Positions 35,379-44,912 of a stretch of 64,000 bases of DNA are shown in pieces. The translations under genes were made by a program, and so were the position numbers. Position 1 is the stretch's first letter. Every line of letters starts with the position of its first letter. The DNA is from CBDFLD01 sp965249005 (GTDB taxonomy: Bacteria; Acidobacteriota; UBA6911), in contig CBDFLD010000018.1 in the NCBI GenBank assembly GCA_965249005.1, positions 124,001 through 188,000 of the forward strand, given 5' to 3'. The notes below the pieces were generated by a model. That model made no database searches, was not told where the DNA came from, and was given only the letters and a program-made list of their open reading frames with translations.

Positions 35379-36485
35379 ATGACTTTCAGAATACCATTGA
35401 TTGTCTTCATCCTGTTGTCACTTTCCAGTGGACTCCGTGCCTCGGCCCAGGTAACGCCGCGCGAGGCCGCGCAGGGGTGGATCAGCCTGTTTGACGGCGA
35501 GACCCTCTTTGGGTGGAACCAGATCGGCGATGCTCATTGGAAAGTCTCCGATGGCAAGATCGTTTGTGACGGCGGCAGCGGCGGCTGGATTGCCAGCTCG
35601 AGCCAGTTCGCAGACTTCGAGTTGGTTGTCCGACTGAAGGTCGACGCCGGAACATCATCGGGCGTCATGGCACGGGCAATGCTGGAAGGGTCTCCGAGCG
35701 CGAATGGGACGGCGGTGATTCCGATCCCAGCCGAGGAGTCGGCCAGGACACAGGAGGTACGAGTGAAGGCGCTCGGCACTTCGATCTCGGTCACCCTGGA
35801 TGGGGATGAAGTGGAAGGACTGCAGGCCGGAAACCTGCGAGGTTTTGTTGGAATTCAGTACCATCATCGCGGACACCGGATCGAAATAGAGTCGGCAAAG
35901 CTCCGCCCTCTGAGCCTACGCTCGCTGTTCAACGGAAGAGATCTTGCGGGCTGGAAGATACTCCCGGAGCGCCGATCGAAGTTCTCCGCAGAGGATGGGA
36001 TCCTCAACATCAAGGACGGGAACGGTCAGATCGAAACGCTGGAACTGTTCGAAGACTTCGTTCTTCAGCTCGATATCATTTCCAATGGCCAACACCTCAA
36101 CAGCGGCGTCTTTTTTCGAGGAGCGCCGGGAAAATTCTGGAAGGGATACGAGTCCCAGATCCGAAATCAGTGGAAGGACAATGACCGGACTGCCCCTGTC
36201 GATTACGGCACAGGAGGAAACTACGGAAACCAACCGGCCCGAAGGGTCGTCGCAAACGACCACGAGTGGTTCACCAAGACGATCGTCTGCCACGGCAACC
36301 ATGCGTCCATATGGATAGACGGCTATTTGACCAGCGACTTCACCGACACGCGCCCGGTTTCCGAGAGCCACAATGGAAAGAGGGGATACATACCGGGTGC
36401 CGGCACGATTCACCTCCAGGGCCACGACCCCAAGACGGATCTATCGTTCAGGAACATTCGGATAGGAGTGTATCCGCAGCCCTGA
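35379..36485 (+). CDS. Secreted double DUF1080 protein (3-keto-disaccharide hydrolase type)
   Basis: 368 aa; the ATG at 35379 is followed by a signal peptide (1-24, LIVFILLSLSSGLRASAQ). Two concanavalin-like DUF1080 domains occur: the first starts WISLFDGETLFGWN (about 32), the second LRSLFNGRDLAGWK (about 190); the second contains LDIISNGQHLNSGVFFRG, HEWFTKTIVCHGNHASIWIDG and the final HLQGHDPKTDLSFRNIRI. The family includes 3-keto-disaccharide hydrolases and many secreted glycan-acting proteins in Bacteroidota, Planctomycetota and Acidobacteriota. Here it probably acts on extracellular oligosaccharides. Confidence 0.85.
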   Translation: MTFRIPLIVFILLSLSSGLRASAQVTPREAAQGWISLFDGETLFGWNQIGDAHWKVSDGKIVCDGGSGGWIASSSQFADFELVVRLKVDAGTSSGVMARAMLEGSPSANGTAVIPIPAEESARTQEVRVKALGTSISVTLDGDEVEGLQAGNLRGFVGIQYHHRGHRIEIESAKLRPLSLRSLFNGRDLAGWKILPERRSKFSAEDGILNIKDGNGQIETLELFEDFVLQLDIISNGQHLNSGVFFRGAPGKFWKGYESQIRNQWKDNDRTAPVDYGTGGNYGNQPARRVVANDHEWFTKTIVCHGNHASIWIDGYLTSDFTDTRPVSESHNGKRGYIPGAGTIHLQGHDPKTDLSFRNIRIGVYPQP

Positions 36486-36495
36486 AGGGCTGCGG

Positions 36496-36537
36496 GCGCT
36501 TACCGCTGAGCGCTATACGTCAACCGCTATTCGCCTT
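36496..36537 (+). repeat. Heptad array after the DUF1080 gene
   Basis: Six units (GCGCTTA, CCGCTGA, GCGCTAT, ACGTCAA, CCGCTAT, TCGCCTT), starting 10 nt after the stop. Confidence 0.7.
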
Positions 36538-36671
36538 TGGCTCAAACCAGTCGATTTGTATGTACTACGGGGCCTTCTGATACCCAAAGCCTGAAGCTCC
36601 CCTCTGTTGGGCTGTGATCTGCCTGCAACCCATCAGGCCGCTTTGCGTCTGAGGGAGTAGAGGTGTTTCAG

Positions 36672-36800
36672 CTCTTGAGTAACTGCTCGCGGCTCTGCTG
36701 CTATGCGTGTAACTTAGCAAATCGTCAAAAACCACGTTTTTTCACGGTGCGCTGCGCAGTTACGCTCCCAAGCGACTGGCGCATTGCGCCAGTCAGCGCT
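36672..36800 (+). repeat. 130-bp structured intergenic repeat, copy 5
   Basis: Intact copy with hairpin GACTGGCGC-ATT-GCGCCAGTC. Its AGCGCT end continues in register with three GACAGCT units. Confidence 0.9.
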
Positions 36801-36821
36801 GACAGCTGACAGCTGACAGCT
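36801..36821 (-). repeat. Three perfect GACAGCT heptads
   Basis: Three identical 7-bp units between repeat copy 5 and the stop codon of the cyclophilin-like gene (36823). Confidence 0.8.
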
Positions 36822-36822
36822 C

Positions 36823-37182
36823 TTAATCTATCGCTTCGACTTGGATAGGGGCCCCGGCTTGCGTTCCTCGCAGCTGGTCCACCTCATCGAGCGCCCTTCC
36901 CCAAATGTTCGTGGGCGAGGCCAATCGAATCTCGTTGCCTCGCGAGATCGGCGTCGGCCCGAATCCGATCGCGATACCATCCCCCTCGACCCAGAACGCC
37001 AGTTCCCCTGCCTCCACGACATCCCTCGCATCCTTTTCCAGCTCCACTCGCACCGGTGTCGAGAAGTACACCTCATCTCCCCAGGTCGAGGCCGAGCTGG
37101 AAAACGGCAGAGCCGTCCAGATGGCATCAGCCGTCGCAGTCTCGAATAGCTGCGCTCGGATTTGCACCGTTCCTATCGTCAT
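36823..37182 (-). CDS. Cyclophilin-like domain protein (COG2164 type)
   Basis: 119 aa from the ATG at 37182. A compact all-beta protein: MTIGTVQIRAQLFETATADAIW, then DEVYFSTPVRVELEKDARDVVEAGELAFWVEGDGIAIGFGPTPIS and IRLASPTNIWGRAL. This pattern (WGDEVYF, VEAGELAFW, GFGPTP) is that of the archaeal/bacterial small cyclophilin-like family of unknown function. Third gene of a minus-strand group with the M19 peptidase (44 bp) and the ABC-class ATPase. Confidence 0.8.
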   Translation of the reverse strand: MTIGTVQIRAQLFETATADAIWTALPFSSSASTWGDEVYFSTPVRVELEKDARDVVEAGELAFWVEGDGIAIGFGPTPISRGNEIRLASPTNIWGRALDEVDQLRGTQAGAPIQVEAID

Positions 37183-37226
37183 CCGCAGTCTACGCAAAGG
37201 GTCCTCGTTGGTTCATCGTGCGCTTG

Positions 37227-38516
37227 TCAATCACGATTTTCCCCTTCGGTTTGGAGGTTCGATGCCACCCGTTCGGCCTCGGCCCAGACACGGAGCAGAT
37301 TGCCACCCCAGAGTTTTGCGATTTCTTCCTCTTCGTACTCGCGGCGGAGTAGCTCGAAGGTCACGTTGGCCGTCTCGCTGGCATCGTTCCATCCGCGAAT
37401 CCCTCCACCCCCATCGAAATCAGAACTTATCCCCACGTGATCGATCCCGATCAGGTTGACGGCATAGTCGATGTGGTCGACAAAATCGGCGACGCTCGTC
37501 TCCGGCCACTGCCGGTGCAACTCGGCGAGACGCCGCTGCGCTTCATCCCGCTGCTCCGGTGGGACTGGGGCCAAGCCGGCAGGACCGAGAGTCGTTATTC
37601 CCAACTCCTCCCGCAGTCTGCGAAGAGCCTCGGCGTATTCCTTCGGCTTCCTCTTGACGAAACTCCCCACCGACACGATCTGGATCACACCTCCGTTTTC
37701 GCGGAGCGCCAGCAACTGCTCGTCATCGAGGTTCCTCGGATGATCGCACAGGGATCGGACCGCCGAATGGGAAGCGATGACGGGAGCTCGTGAAAGCCCG
37801 ACCGCGTCCATCATCGCCTTCTTCGAGATGTGCGACACATCCACCATCATGCCGAGCCGATTCATCTCCCTGACGACTGTTCTTCCGAACTCGCTCAAGC
37901 CGTCATGCAAGGACTGCCCATCACCCAGTCTGTCCAGGGGTGTGGCGGAATCGGCGATATCGTTGTGTCCGCCGTGAGCCAGAGTCATGTACCGGGCGCC
38001 CAGTCCGTGGTACCGCCTCAGAACCTCGATCTCTTTACCGATGACAAAGCCGTTCTCGATTCCAATGCACGCCACGAGCTTGCCTTTTCGCCGGATTCGG
38101 CTCACATCGGTGGACTGTCGTGCCAACTCGATTTTGTTCGGGTACAGCTCCTGCGTCATCCGGTGAATGGCGTTGAACTTGATCATCGCACTGGATTCCG
38201 CCATCCGGTAGTTTTCCTCGGTCCGTTCCGCCTGGGCCACGTAGACGACGAAAAAGGCCACATCGAGCCCCCCCTCGGTCATCTTGGGGATATCCACTTG
38301 GCGTTTGTCGCTGCGGACTCCCGGGTCGACCTCTCGCGTGGCGAAATCGAACGGGATGTCGTCGTGTGTGTCGATGGTCAGAATCCTCTCGTGGATTGCA
38401 CGCGCATCCATATCCTTCACATTCTCGAGCATCTGCTCTGACGGCGCCGTCTCCGGCGTCGCTGAACAGGCAGCCAGACCAACGGCCAGCAGGAATAGTG
38501 TTGTTTTCGACGACAT
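37227..38516 (-). CDS. Lipoprotein membrane dipeptidase, peptidase family M19
   Basis: 429 aa from the ATG at 38516. The N-terminus (MSSKTTLFLLAVGLAAC) is a lipoprotein signal with lipobox LAAC, so the enzyme is anchored facing the periplasm. M19 metal sites: TIDTHDDIPFD, GIENGF (bridging Glu), THGGHN-like region LAHGGHND, DVSHIS, SHSAVRSLCDHPRN and GISSDFDGGG. The family hydrolyses dipeptides, including some with D-residues, using two zinc ions. Operon: ABC-class ATPase 31 bp upstream, cyclophilin-like gene downstream. Confidence 0.88.
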   Translation of the reverse strand: MSSKTTLFLLAVGLAACSATPETAPSEQMLENVKDMDARAIHERILTIDTHDDIPFDFATREVDPGVRSDKRQVDIPKMTEGGLDVAFFVVYVAQAERTEENYRMAESSAMIKFNAIHRMTQELYPNKIELARQSTDVSRIRRKGKLVACIGIENGFVIGKEIEVLRRYHGLGARYMTLAHGGHNDIADSATPLDRLGDGQSLHDGLSEFGRTVVREMNRLGMMVDVSHISKKAMMDAVGLSRAPVIASHSAVRSLCDHPRNLDDEQLLALRENGGVIQIVSVGSFVKRKPKEYAEALRRLREELGITTLGPAGLAPVPPEQRDEAQRRLAELHRQWPETSVADFVDHIDYAVNLIGIDHVGISSDFDGGGGIRGWNDASETANVTFELLRREYEEEEIAKLWGGNLLRVWAEAERVASNLQTEGENRD

Positions 38517-38547
38517 TGGGATACCCGTATACAAATCTCGTCCAGGT

Positions 38548-40305
38548 TCAGGGTCGGGGGCACGCAACGAGCGTGCGCATACGATTGATCGCGGCCGCTA
38601 TCTCATACGCCCTCGGACGGGCTAGGTTTCCTACCTTGAATGAGGAGAGGAGATCGAGGCCTCCCTCATCCAGCTCTTCCTCCAAGCGGCGGAGCCCTTG
38701 CTCGAGTGAACCTTGCGAGGCAAAGTGCTGGGCGTAGCGATGGATTGCATTCCCGATCGCACGTGTCTGAGAGACCGCGACCAGCTGCTCCACGCATGAA
38801 AGGTCGACGGCGGTCGATCCGAAGACCAAACTCCTCAACCCGCGAGTATCGATCTTGACCTCACGTCTGCCTCGGCTGGAGTCAAAACTCGCCTCGCTCG
38901 GAAAACGTGGCTTCGGGGGCCCGAAAGCCAGTACGGATTCGTTCTTTCGCTTTGAGGGATTGGCCTCTGCGATTTCCCGCGCCCGGATCGTGGCATCGTC
39001 GACGACATAAGAATCCATCAGAAGAACCTGATCCGCAACATCGAAGTAGTCGCCGGAACCCCCGACCACCATGACAGTCGAAGTGCCATGCCGTTCGAAC
39101 AACTCCCGGGCGCGGTCGATAAAGGGAGTGATGGGTTCTCTCGTTTTTGCCACGAGCTCCTGCATTCGAGAGTCTCGAATGATGAAGTTGGTAGCCGACG
39201 TGTCTTCGTCGATCAGCAGCAAGCTCGACTGCATTTCCAGAGCTTCCATGATATTTGCGGCTTGCGAGGTGGAACCCGAAGCATTCGGAGTGGAAAATGA
39301 TTGCGTGTCCTTGCCCAAGGGAAGATTGTTGATAAAAGGGGAGATGTCGACATTGGAAACGTGCCGGCCATCCTCGGCCCGAATCTTGACCGCGGTTGGC
39401 GATGTGACCACCCATTCCCGACCGTCCCCGGGAACGTGATTGTAGACTCCACGCTCGAGCGCACGCAAAAGGGTTGATTTCCCGTGAAAGCCTCCGCCCA
39501 CGATCAACGTGACGCCTTCCGGAATGCCCATTCCGCTGATGTTTCCACTGTTGGGCCGCTGCAACTGCACGCGAAAACCGGTCGGCGCAACAAATTTCAC
39601 AACCGATGGTTCGCCACTGTCGGATGTAGCCACGAGCGGCCGGTCGTCGATTCCACTTCGACGTGGCAGAACGGAGTCATCGGCGACAAAGGCAACCAGA
39701 CCATTCGGGCCGAGCTGCTCCCGCAAGGCATCCTGGTCCTCTGTCGTGAGAACGTGGCGGCGCATTTGCTCCGCGTCCAGGTTCCGGTAAAACAGCGACC
39801 GCTCGATGATTGAGGGAATCTCTTGCAGAAGCATCTCCCCCGCGACTCGAGCCAAGACCCTCCGGCCGTCAGCGGGCAATCCTGCGGTGAACCGCACCTC
39901 CAAGAATTGTTCGGTGTCGTATTCGGTGTCGTATTCGCCAACCACGACGCTGTTTCGCTCCAAGATTTCTTGGGCCCCACAATCAATATCTATCAGGCCG
40001 CTCTTGCCCGTGCCACGGTGTCCGCTAACAACCTCCCGGGCAGCATCGGCGAACGATCGAGTGAGAAAGTCGGAGAGAGCCACCTTGCGCACCTTGTTTC
40101 CGTGGTAGGCGGTGGGAATCCCGGACTCCGCGTAGGATATTCGGGCGCTCAGACGGGACGGCGCCGCGAACGGGTCTCCCTGGACATGATCTACCGACAA
40201 CTCGAATGTCTCGTACCGGTAGACGCCCTTGAGATCGCGGTATGCTTTGTAGCCGCGTCCATCGATGCGGGCAAGAATCTGCTGGAGTTCATCCGTCGAT
40301 TTCAT
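38548..40305 (-). CDS. Predicted ATPase of the ABC class (COG3044)
   Basis: 585 aa from the ATG at 40305. The Walker A is unusual but intact, VGGGFHGKSTLL, and the Walker B is SLLLIDEDTSATNF. Residues 1-240 form the family N-domain (RIDGRGYKAYRDLKGVY, FLTRSF, GKSGLIDIDCGAQEIL). No membrane domain. The family is widespread and its role is unknown; it resembles stand-alone ABC ATPases of the OLD/structural-maintenance type more than transporters. First gene of the minus-strand group with the M19 dipeptidase. Confidence 0.85.
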   Translation of the reverse strand: MKSTDELQQILARIDGRGYKAYRDLKGVYRYETFELSVDHVQGDPFAAPSRLSARISYAESGIPTAYHGNKVRKVALSDFLTRSFADAAREVVSGHRGTGKSGLIDIDCGAQEILERNSVVVGEYDTEYDTEQFLEVRFTAGLPADGRRVLARVAGEMLLQEIPSIIERSLFYRNLDAEQMRRHVLTTEDQDALREQLGPNGLVAFVADDSVLPRRSGIDDRPLVATSDSGEPSVVKFVAPTGFRVQLQRPNSGNISGMGIPEGVTLIVGGGFHGKSTLLRALERGVYNHVPGDGREWVVTSPTAVKIRAEDGRHVSNVDISPFINNLPLGKDTQSFSTPNASGSTSQAANIMEALEMQSSLLLIDEDTSATNFIIRDSRMQELVAKTREPITPFIDRARELFERHGTSTVMVVGGSGDYFDVADQVLLMDSYVVDDATIRAREIAEANPSKRKNESVLAFGPPKPRFPSEASFDSSRGRREVKIDTRGLRSLVFGSTAVDLSCVEQLVAVSQTRAIGNAIHRYAQHFASQGSLEQGLRRLEEELDEGGLDLLSSFKVGNLARPRAYEIAAAINRMRTLVACPRP

Positions 40306-40396
40306 CGTACAGGGCGGTTCGGCTGTCGGAGTTCGCGAAAAAACCGCATTGTAGCAGCATACCTTGGATAACCGCACGAATTCCGTCGGGCTGCGC

Positions 40397-40443
40397 GCAT
40401 CTAGCGCTGAGTGTCTGGCGTCGAGCGTCTAGCGCTTACCGCT
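40397..40443 (+). repeat. Heptad array, left arm
   Basis: About seven units (GCATCTA, GCGCTGA, GCGTCGA, GCGTCTA, GCGCTTA and others) in 7-bp register; faces the array at 40471-40540 across 27 bp. Confidence 0.8.
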
Positions 40444-40470
40444 CCTTTTCCAGTGAGTCTGCAAAAGCAC

Positions 40471-40540
40471 GAGACGCCCAGCACCCGACGCTAGACGCTA
40501 GACGCCAAGCGCTCGACGCCAAGCGCTCGACGGTCAGCTG
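40471..40540 (-). repeat. Heptad array, right arm, ten units
   Basis: Ten units in strict register (GAGACGC, CCGACGC, TAGACGC twice, CAAGCGC twice, TCGACGC and others). With the left arm it can form a long irregular hairpin. Here the pair lies in a divergent gap, between the ATPase and Asp-box genes. Confidence 0.88.
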
Positions 40541-40618
40541 TTTTTATTCGACATCGGGTGGGGGGGCATACTAACCTTCAAGAACCTGTTCACGGAATCT
40601 CGCGTCAAGGACAAGGCC

Positions 40619-41701
40619 ATGCAGAAAGTAATGCTGATGATTGGGACCCGGAAGGGAGCTTTTCTTGGGCTTTCCAACTCAGATCGTTCGACGTGGGAAC
40701 TTCGCGGGCCCTTCTTCAAGGGTGTGGAAATCAACCATTTCAATTACGTGGCGGGCGACCCTCCTACTCTCTATGCCACCGTCAAGAGCGCGTGGTGGGG
40801 ACCGGATGTCCGATTCTCGCAAGATTGGGGTGCAACTTGGATCGAGACGACTCCGGGCGTCGGGTTTGAGGCCGATCGGGAGCTCTCCGTCGAACGCGTT
40901 TGGATCGTCGAAGGAGACCCGAGAAACGGCATCGTATACGCGGGCGTAGATCCTGGCGCGCTCTTTCGAAGCGACGACAAGGGCGTCCACTGGCAGGAAG
41001 TACGCAGTCTGACGGAACATCCCAGCAGAGACCAATGGACCCCCGGCGCCGGCGGTTTGATGGTCCACTCCATCGCGTTCGACCGAACCAGACCCGAGCG
41101 CATGTTCGTCGGCATTTCCGCCGCCGGTGTGTTTCGAACCGACGACGGCGGCAAGAACTGGACACCGAAGAACAAAGGAGTGCGAGCCGATTTCCTTCCC
41201 GACAACTTCCCGGAGGTCGGGGTCTGCGTCCACCACATGGAGATCCACTCTTCCAATCCGGAGATCCTGTACCAGCAAAACCACTGCGGGGTCTACCGGT
41301 CCGAAAACGGCGGAGACGATTGGATCGACATCTCCGAGGGGCTTCCCTCTCGATTCGGGTTTCCGATCGCTGTGCACCCCCACGATGGAGACATTATCTA
41401 CGTTTGTCCGCAGGAGTCGGATGAATTCCGCATCACGCCAGGCGGGGCCTTTCGCATCTTTCGGAGCCGAGATCGGGGAAACACCTGGGAAGCCTTGACG
41501 CGTGGTCTGCCTCAAAGCCACGCCTATCAGAACATCCTACGGGCCGCGATGGATACCGACGCCATGGATCCGGCGGGGGTGTATGTAGGAACTCAAGGAG
41601 GACAGCTTCTCGGAAGCCGTGACGAAGGAGACCACTGGCAGGTACTCTTCAACTGGTTGCCTCCGATCTATTCCGTAAAAGCCAGCATCGTAGAGATGTA
41701 G
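40619..41701 (+). CDS. Asp-box (BNR) beta-propeller protein, sialidase-like
   Basis: 360 aa, no signal peptide. Repeated Asp-box turns (S-x-D-x-G-x-x-W) are visible: SQDWGATW, SDDKGVHW, TDDGGKNW, SENGGDDW, SRDRGNTW and SRDEGDHW, giving a six- to seven-bladed propeller. Asp boxes occur in sialidases, photosystem assembly factors and VPS10-like proteins; no catalytic sialidase Arg triad is obvious. Starts MLMIGTRKGAFL, as do many exo-alpha-sialidase-annotated cytosolic propellers of unknown role. A Shine-Dalgarno (AAGGA) precedes the ATG. Confidence 0.78.
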   Translation: MQKVMLMIGTRKGAFLGLSNSDRSTWELRGPFFKGVEINHFNYVAGDPPTLYATVKSAWWGPDVRFSQDWGATWIETTPGVGFEADRELSVERVWIVEGDPRNGIVYAGVDPGALFRSDDKGVHWQEVRSLTEHPSRDQWTPGAGGLMVHSIAFDRTRPERMFVGISAAGVFRTDDGGKNWTPKNKGVRADFLPDNFPEVGVCVHHMEIHSSNPEILYQQNHCGVYRSENGGDDWIDISEGLPSRFGFPIAVHPHDGDIIYVCPQESDEFRITPGGAFRIFRSRDRGNTWEALTRGLPQSHAYQNILRAAMDTDAMDPAGVYVGTQGGQLLGSRDEGDHWQVLFNWLPPIYSVKASIVEM

Positions 41702-41729
41702 CCTCGCTCTACAATAGAGGAAACAACCC

Positions 41730-42887
41730 ATGAAGACCGTTCCGCGATACCACCCCCTGTGGCTGAAGGTATGGCTGGCGTCGCTTCTCACGGCCGCCGT
41801 GTCGCTTGCGTTTTCCTCCCACGGAGAGGAACGAGGCAACCTGCAAACAAACCAGACGACCCCAGCAACAAAACAGAGCCGTCTGGTCGAAGCTGAGGTT
41901 CCGAGCGATCTCGTCCCGAGTCCGGTTCCATATGCCGTTTTGCTTCCGGCAACCTACGATGCGGGAGCCGAGCCACTGCCCCTGGTGCTCAACCTCCACG
42001 GCGGAGGAGGGAATCGGGAAGTCCTGGCCCGACAGAAGCCGATCTTTGATGAGCTCTGGGAAGCAGGAACGCTACCCCCGATGATCATCGCCACGCCGAG
42101 CGCGACCCCGCGCGGCTTTTACATGAACTACAGGGACGGTTCGGAACGATGGGAGGATTTTTTGATCGGCTCCTTTCTGGCGCACCTGCGGCAACAGTAC
42201 AAAGCAACTCAGGACCCGAAGAAGACGTTCATTGCCGGCATCTCCATGGGTGGAATGGGTTCCCTTCGTACGGCGTTGAAGCATCCGGAAATGTTCGCCG
42301 CGGTTGTCGGCATGGAGCCGGGCATTGAACCCGTTCTACGATGGGAGGAGATGCGCAAAAAACATCGCTTCTGGCGCTCGGACGGCCTCTTCGAGAAAGC
42401 GTTTGGAACGCCCGTGGACCCAGACTATTGGGCCGCGAACAACCCGGCCAGCATCGTGGCTGCCTCCGCGGACCAGATCCGGCAATCCGGGATCCAGATT
42501 TATCTCGAGGCGGGCGACGAGGACCAGTTCTGGCTATATGAAGGGACGGAATTCTTGCACCAGCTGCTGTGGAAACACAAGATCAAGCATGAGTATCATC
42601 TTGTCCGCGGGGCCGATCATGTCGGGGTGTCGATGCGAGAGCGAACCATCGAGGCGTACCAGTTTTTGGCTCGCTCGCTGGAGCCCTGGCCCGCCACCAG
42701 TCTGAAGGGCGCCCGCTCCGGCTACCTCCGTTACCTTGAAAGCGAAAAAACAAACTCGACGAAAAGGATCACTATTCCAACCTGCCCTAGACGCAGCGAA
42801 GGTGTCCGGGCGCGGAACCTCAGAACCGGACCGCCAATCCAACCAGTACGTTGGCCTTTGGCGACGGGTACAGTCCTTTCTCGGTAG
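41730..42887 (+). CDS. Secreted esterase (alpha/beta hydrolase, esterase-D type) with extended C-terminus
   Basis: 385 aa with a signal peptide (residues 1-31). NLHGGGGNRE oxyanion region, nucleophile elbow GISMGGMGS, acid site EAGDEDQF and GADHVGVSM histidine. It is a paralogue in fold of the esterase at 2915. The conserved domain ends near YQFLARSLEPWP; the last 45 or so residues (after GYLRYLESEK) look random and run 68 bp into the convergent TonB receptor gene. A normal stop has probably been lost or shifted. Its substrate, likely an extracellular ester, is unknown. Confidence 0.8.
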   Translation: MKTVPRYHPLWLKVWLASLLTAAVSLAFSSHGEERGNLQTNQTTPATKQSRLVEAEVPSDLVPSPVPYAVLLPATYDAGAEPLPLVLNLHGGGGNREVLARQKPIFDELWEAGTLPPMIIATPSATPRGFYMNYRDGSERWEDFLIGSFLAHLRQQYKATQDPKKTFIAGISMGGMGSLRTALKHPEMFAAVVGMEPGIEPVLRWEEMRKKHRFWRSDGLFEKAFGTPVDPDYWAANNPASIVAASADQIRQSGIQIYLEAGDEDQFWLYEGTEFLHQLLWKHKIKHEYHLVRGADHVGVSMRERTIEAYQFLARSLEPWPATSLKGARSGYLRYLESEKTNSTKRITIPTCPRRSEGVRARNLRTGPPIQPVRWPLATGTVLSR

Positions 42888-44868
42888 GAAACGTCGTCGC
42901 CACCCCATACTCCGCGTACTCCTGATTCAAGAGATTGTTGACATCGATGAAGACCTGGAAGTGGCGGCCCCAGTCGTATGTCAGCTTCGCGTTGAGCAGG
43001 AAATAGTCCTCCTGCTCACCGAAAAGATTGGGATAGTCGCTTTCGAAGAATCGAGGACCAATGTAGCTTCCGTTGACACCGAACGTGAAACTCGGGGACA
43101 GATAAATCGTCGAGCTCACGGTTGCCAGGTGGCGGGGGACGCTAGGGACCCGGTTTCCTGCCAGCGCACCTTCAAGCACCTTCGCGCTCGCGAAAGTGTA
43201 ACTGCCGCCGACGACCACATTCCGGATGGTACTTCCCAGCTGAACCTCTACCCCGGTTCTCCTGGATCGACCGTCCAGATTCTCGTTGGCCCCGAAACCA
43301 AAAGGTCCCCCACTGGGATTGAAGAATATCTCGTCGTCTATCCCCATATAGAAATAGTTGAGGTTTCCGTAGAAGCTCGGGGTAAAGAAGTGGCGCATTC
43401 CCAGTTCGTAGTCGTCGGAGGTCTGGGGTGCGAGAGTCGGGTCGACCGTGTTGGCGAAGAAGTTGAAAAGCTCATCCAACACGGGGTACCGAAAACTGCG
43501 CGCGTAGCTGAAGTAAAGGTAAGAATCCTTTTGCAGATTGTAGTTGGCGCCGGCCGTGAAGAGGTTTCGATCGAAGCTCGTTTCCGACGGGACGCTAGGC
43601 TGGAAACGGTAACGGACGTTATCGTATCGATAGCCCGCTGAAAGAGCCAGGTTCTCGATGGGGTAGATCTCATCGTGAAAGTAGAAACCGTAATTTCGCT
43701 TCTCCAGCGTGAAGTTCGAGGTCGACGGAGCACCAAAAAACGAAGTGTTCCGAATGTCTTCCTCGGCGTTGGTGAAATCCAGGCCGACGGCAAGATTGTT
43801 GTCAGCTCCGTAAAGCGCCTTCTTCACGACGAACTTCGGCGACGCCATGATGGTCGAGATCCCTGTATCGCCCTGGAACGAACCACCGAAAAAGGAACTG
43901 AAGAACAGTGATTCCCTTCTTCGAAAGGAAAGGTCGAGTTGGAGCAGACCCAGATCCTGAAACGAGATTTGCGGCTGGACCATGAGATAATAGTCTTCAA
44001 TGTCGGCGAAATCCTCCGGATGGGTGGTGTCAGTTCTCGAGGCCCCCGCGGCGAACTCGCTCTCGCGCAGTGCTCCCGGAAGTCCGGTGCGGTCACTGTG
44101 AAATCCCCCGCTGATCGCCAGCGAGAATGAATCGGAAGCAGCAAATCCGAGGTGGGCCCCAAGATCTCCGCCGTCGGTAGAACTGTTTTCACGATAGCCG
44201 TCGGAATCGAAATAACCTCCGGAAACCGCATATGAGAGCTTGGGGCTCGAGCCTCTCGTGTAGCCGTGCGCCCGGATCGCGCCGTAGCTTCCGACGCGCA
44301 GCTCCGCTCCGTGGGTCGGTCGATCCCCTTGCTTGGTAATGATGTTGATCACGCCCGCGGAGGCATTGTCCCCGTAGAGAACACTCCCCCGGCCGCCGCG
44401 AACGACTTCGATCCGCTCGACCTGGTAGAGCGGCAGTTGCATCCAGTCGGTGCCGCTCAGGTCGGGCTGATTGACCCGCCGGCCATCGACCAAGACCAGC
44501 GTGTTGGCGTGAGCGGTCTCCCCGAAACCGCGCAGGTCGACCCGATAGGTGCGACGGTTCCCCGTGAGGTCCGATACGTGGATTCCGACCTGGTTTCTCA
44601 GTAGCCCGGGGATATCTTGCGCCGTGGAGTGTGCGATTTCATCCTGTGTAATAACCGTAACGTGGGCAGGAACGGAAACGACTTTTTCCTCGTATCGCGT
44701 TGCCGTGACCACTACGAGATCGGATATTCGAACAATCCGGTCCGTTTGGGACTTCTTCTCCGGTTGCTCCTCCAATGCTTGTCCATGGCGCAGCCCCAAA
44801 AACTGGAGACTCAAAACAAATAGCGCCAGCAGAAAACTGATTCGTCGTTTCGATTGTTTGTGACTCAT
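42820..44868 (-). CDS. btuB: TonB-dependent outer-membrane vitamin B12 receptor (BtuB-like)
   Basis: 682 aa. A signal peptide is followed by a plug domain (VVVTATRYEEKVVSVPAHVTVI, RVDLRGFGE, TLVLVDGRRVN, IEVVRGGRGSVLYGDNASAGVINIITK) and a 22-strand barrel ending in Phe. The predicted substrate, cobalamin, rests mainly on the cobalamin riboswitch directly upstream (44990-45172), because receptors of this family are hard to tell apart by sequence alone. Uptake needs TonB-ExbBD, not seen in the window. The 3' end overlaps the convergent esterase frame by 68 bp. Confidence 0.88.
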   Translation of the reverse strand: MSHKQSKRRISFLLALFVLSLQFLGLRHGQALEEQPEKKSQTDRIVRISDLVVVTATRYEEKVVSVPAHVTVITQDEIAHSTAQDIPGLLRNQVGIHVSDLTGNRRTYRVDLRGFGETAHANTLVLVDGRRVNQPDLSGTDWMQLPLYQVERIEVVRGGRGSVLYGDNASAGVINIITKQGDRPTHGAELRVGSYGAIRAHGYTRGSSPKLSYAVSGGYFDSDGYRENSSTDGGDLGAHLGFAASDSFSLAISGGFHSDRTGLPGALRESEFAAGASRTDTTHPEDFADIEDYYLMVQPQISFQDLGLLQLDLSFRRRESLFFSSFFGGSFQGDTGISTIMASPKFVVKKALYGADNNLAVGLDFTNAEEDIRNTSFFGAPSTSNFTLEKRNYGFYFHDEIYPIENLALSAGYRYDNVRYRFQPSVPSETSFDRNLFTAGANYNLQKDSYLYFSYARSFRYPVLDELFNFFANTVDPTLAPQTSDDYELGMRHFFTPSFYGNLNYFYMGIDDEIFFNPSGGPFGFGANENLDGRSRRTGVEVQLGSTIRNVVVGGSYTFASAKVLEGALAGNRVPSVPRHLATVSSTIYLSPSFTFGVNGSYIGPRFFESDYPNLFGEQEDYFLLNAKLTYDWGRHFQVFIDVNNLLNQEYAEYGVATTFPTEKGLYPSPKANVLVGLAVRF

Positions 44869-44912
44869 CTCGGCCCCCGTAGATCGACTGCAAGTGGGGT
44901 CCGGGTTCGAGC

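Larger units (their letters stand above)
36486..36822. other. Intergenic region with arrays and repeat copy 5
   Basis: 337 bp between convergent genes. It contains a heptad array (36496-36537), about 130 bp with no recognised signal, repeat copy 5 (36672-36800) and a second array (36801-36821) ending at the stop of the cyclophilin-like gene. Confidence 0.7.

Noticed and set aside
40397..40540. Heptad arrays as a CRISPR-like array.
   Set aside because: Units are 7 bp and degenerate, with no separate spacers and no cas genes.
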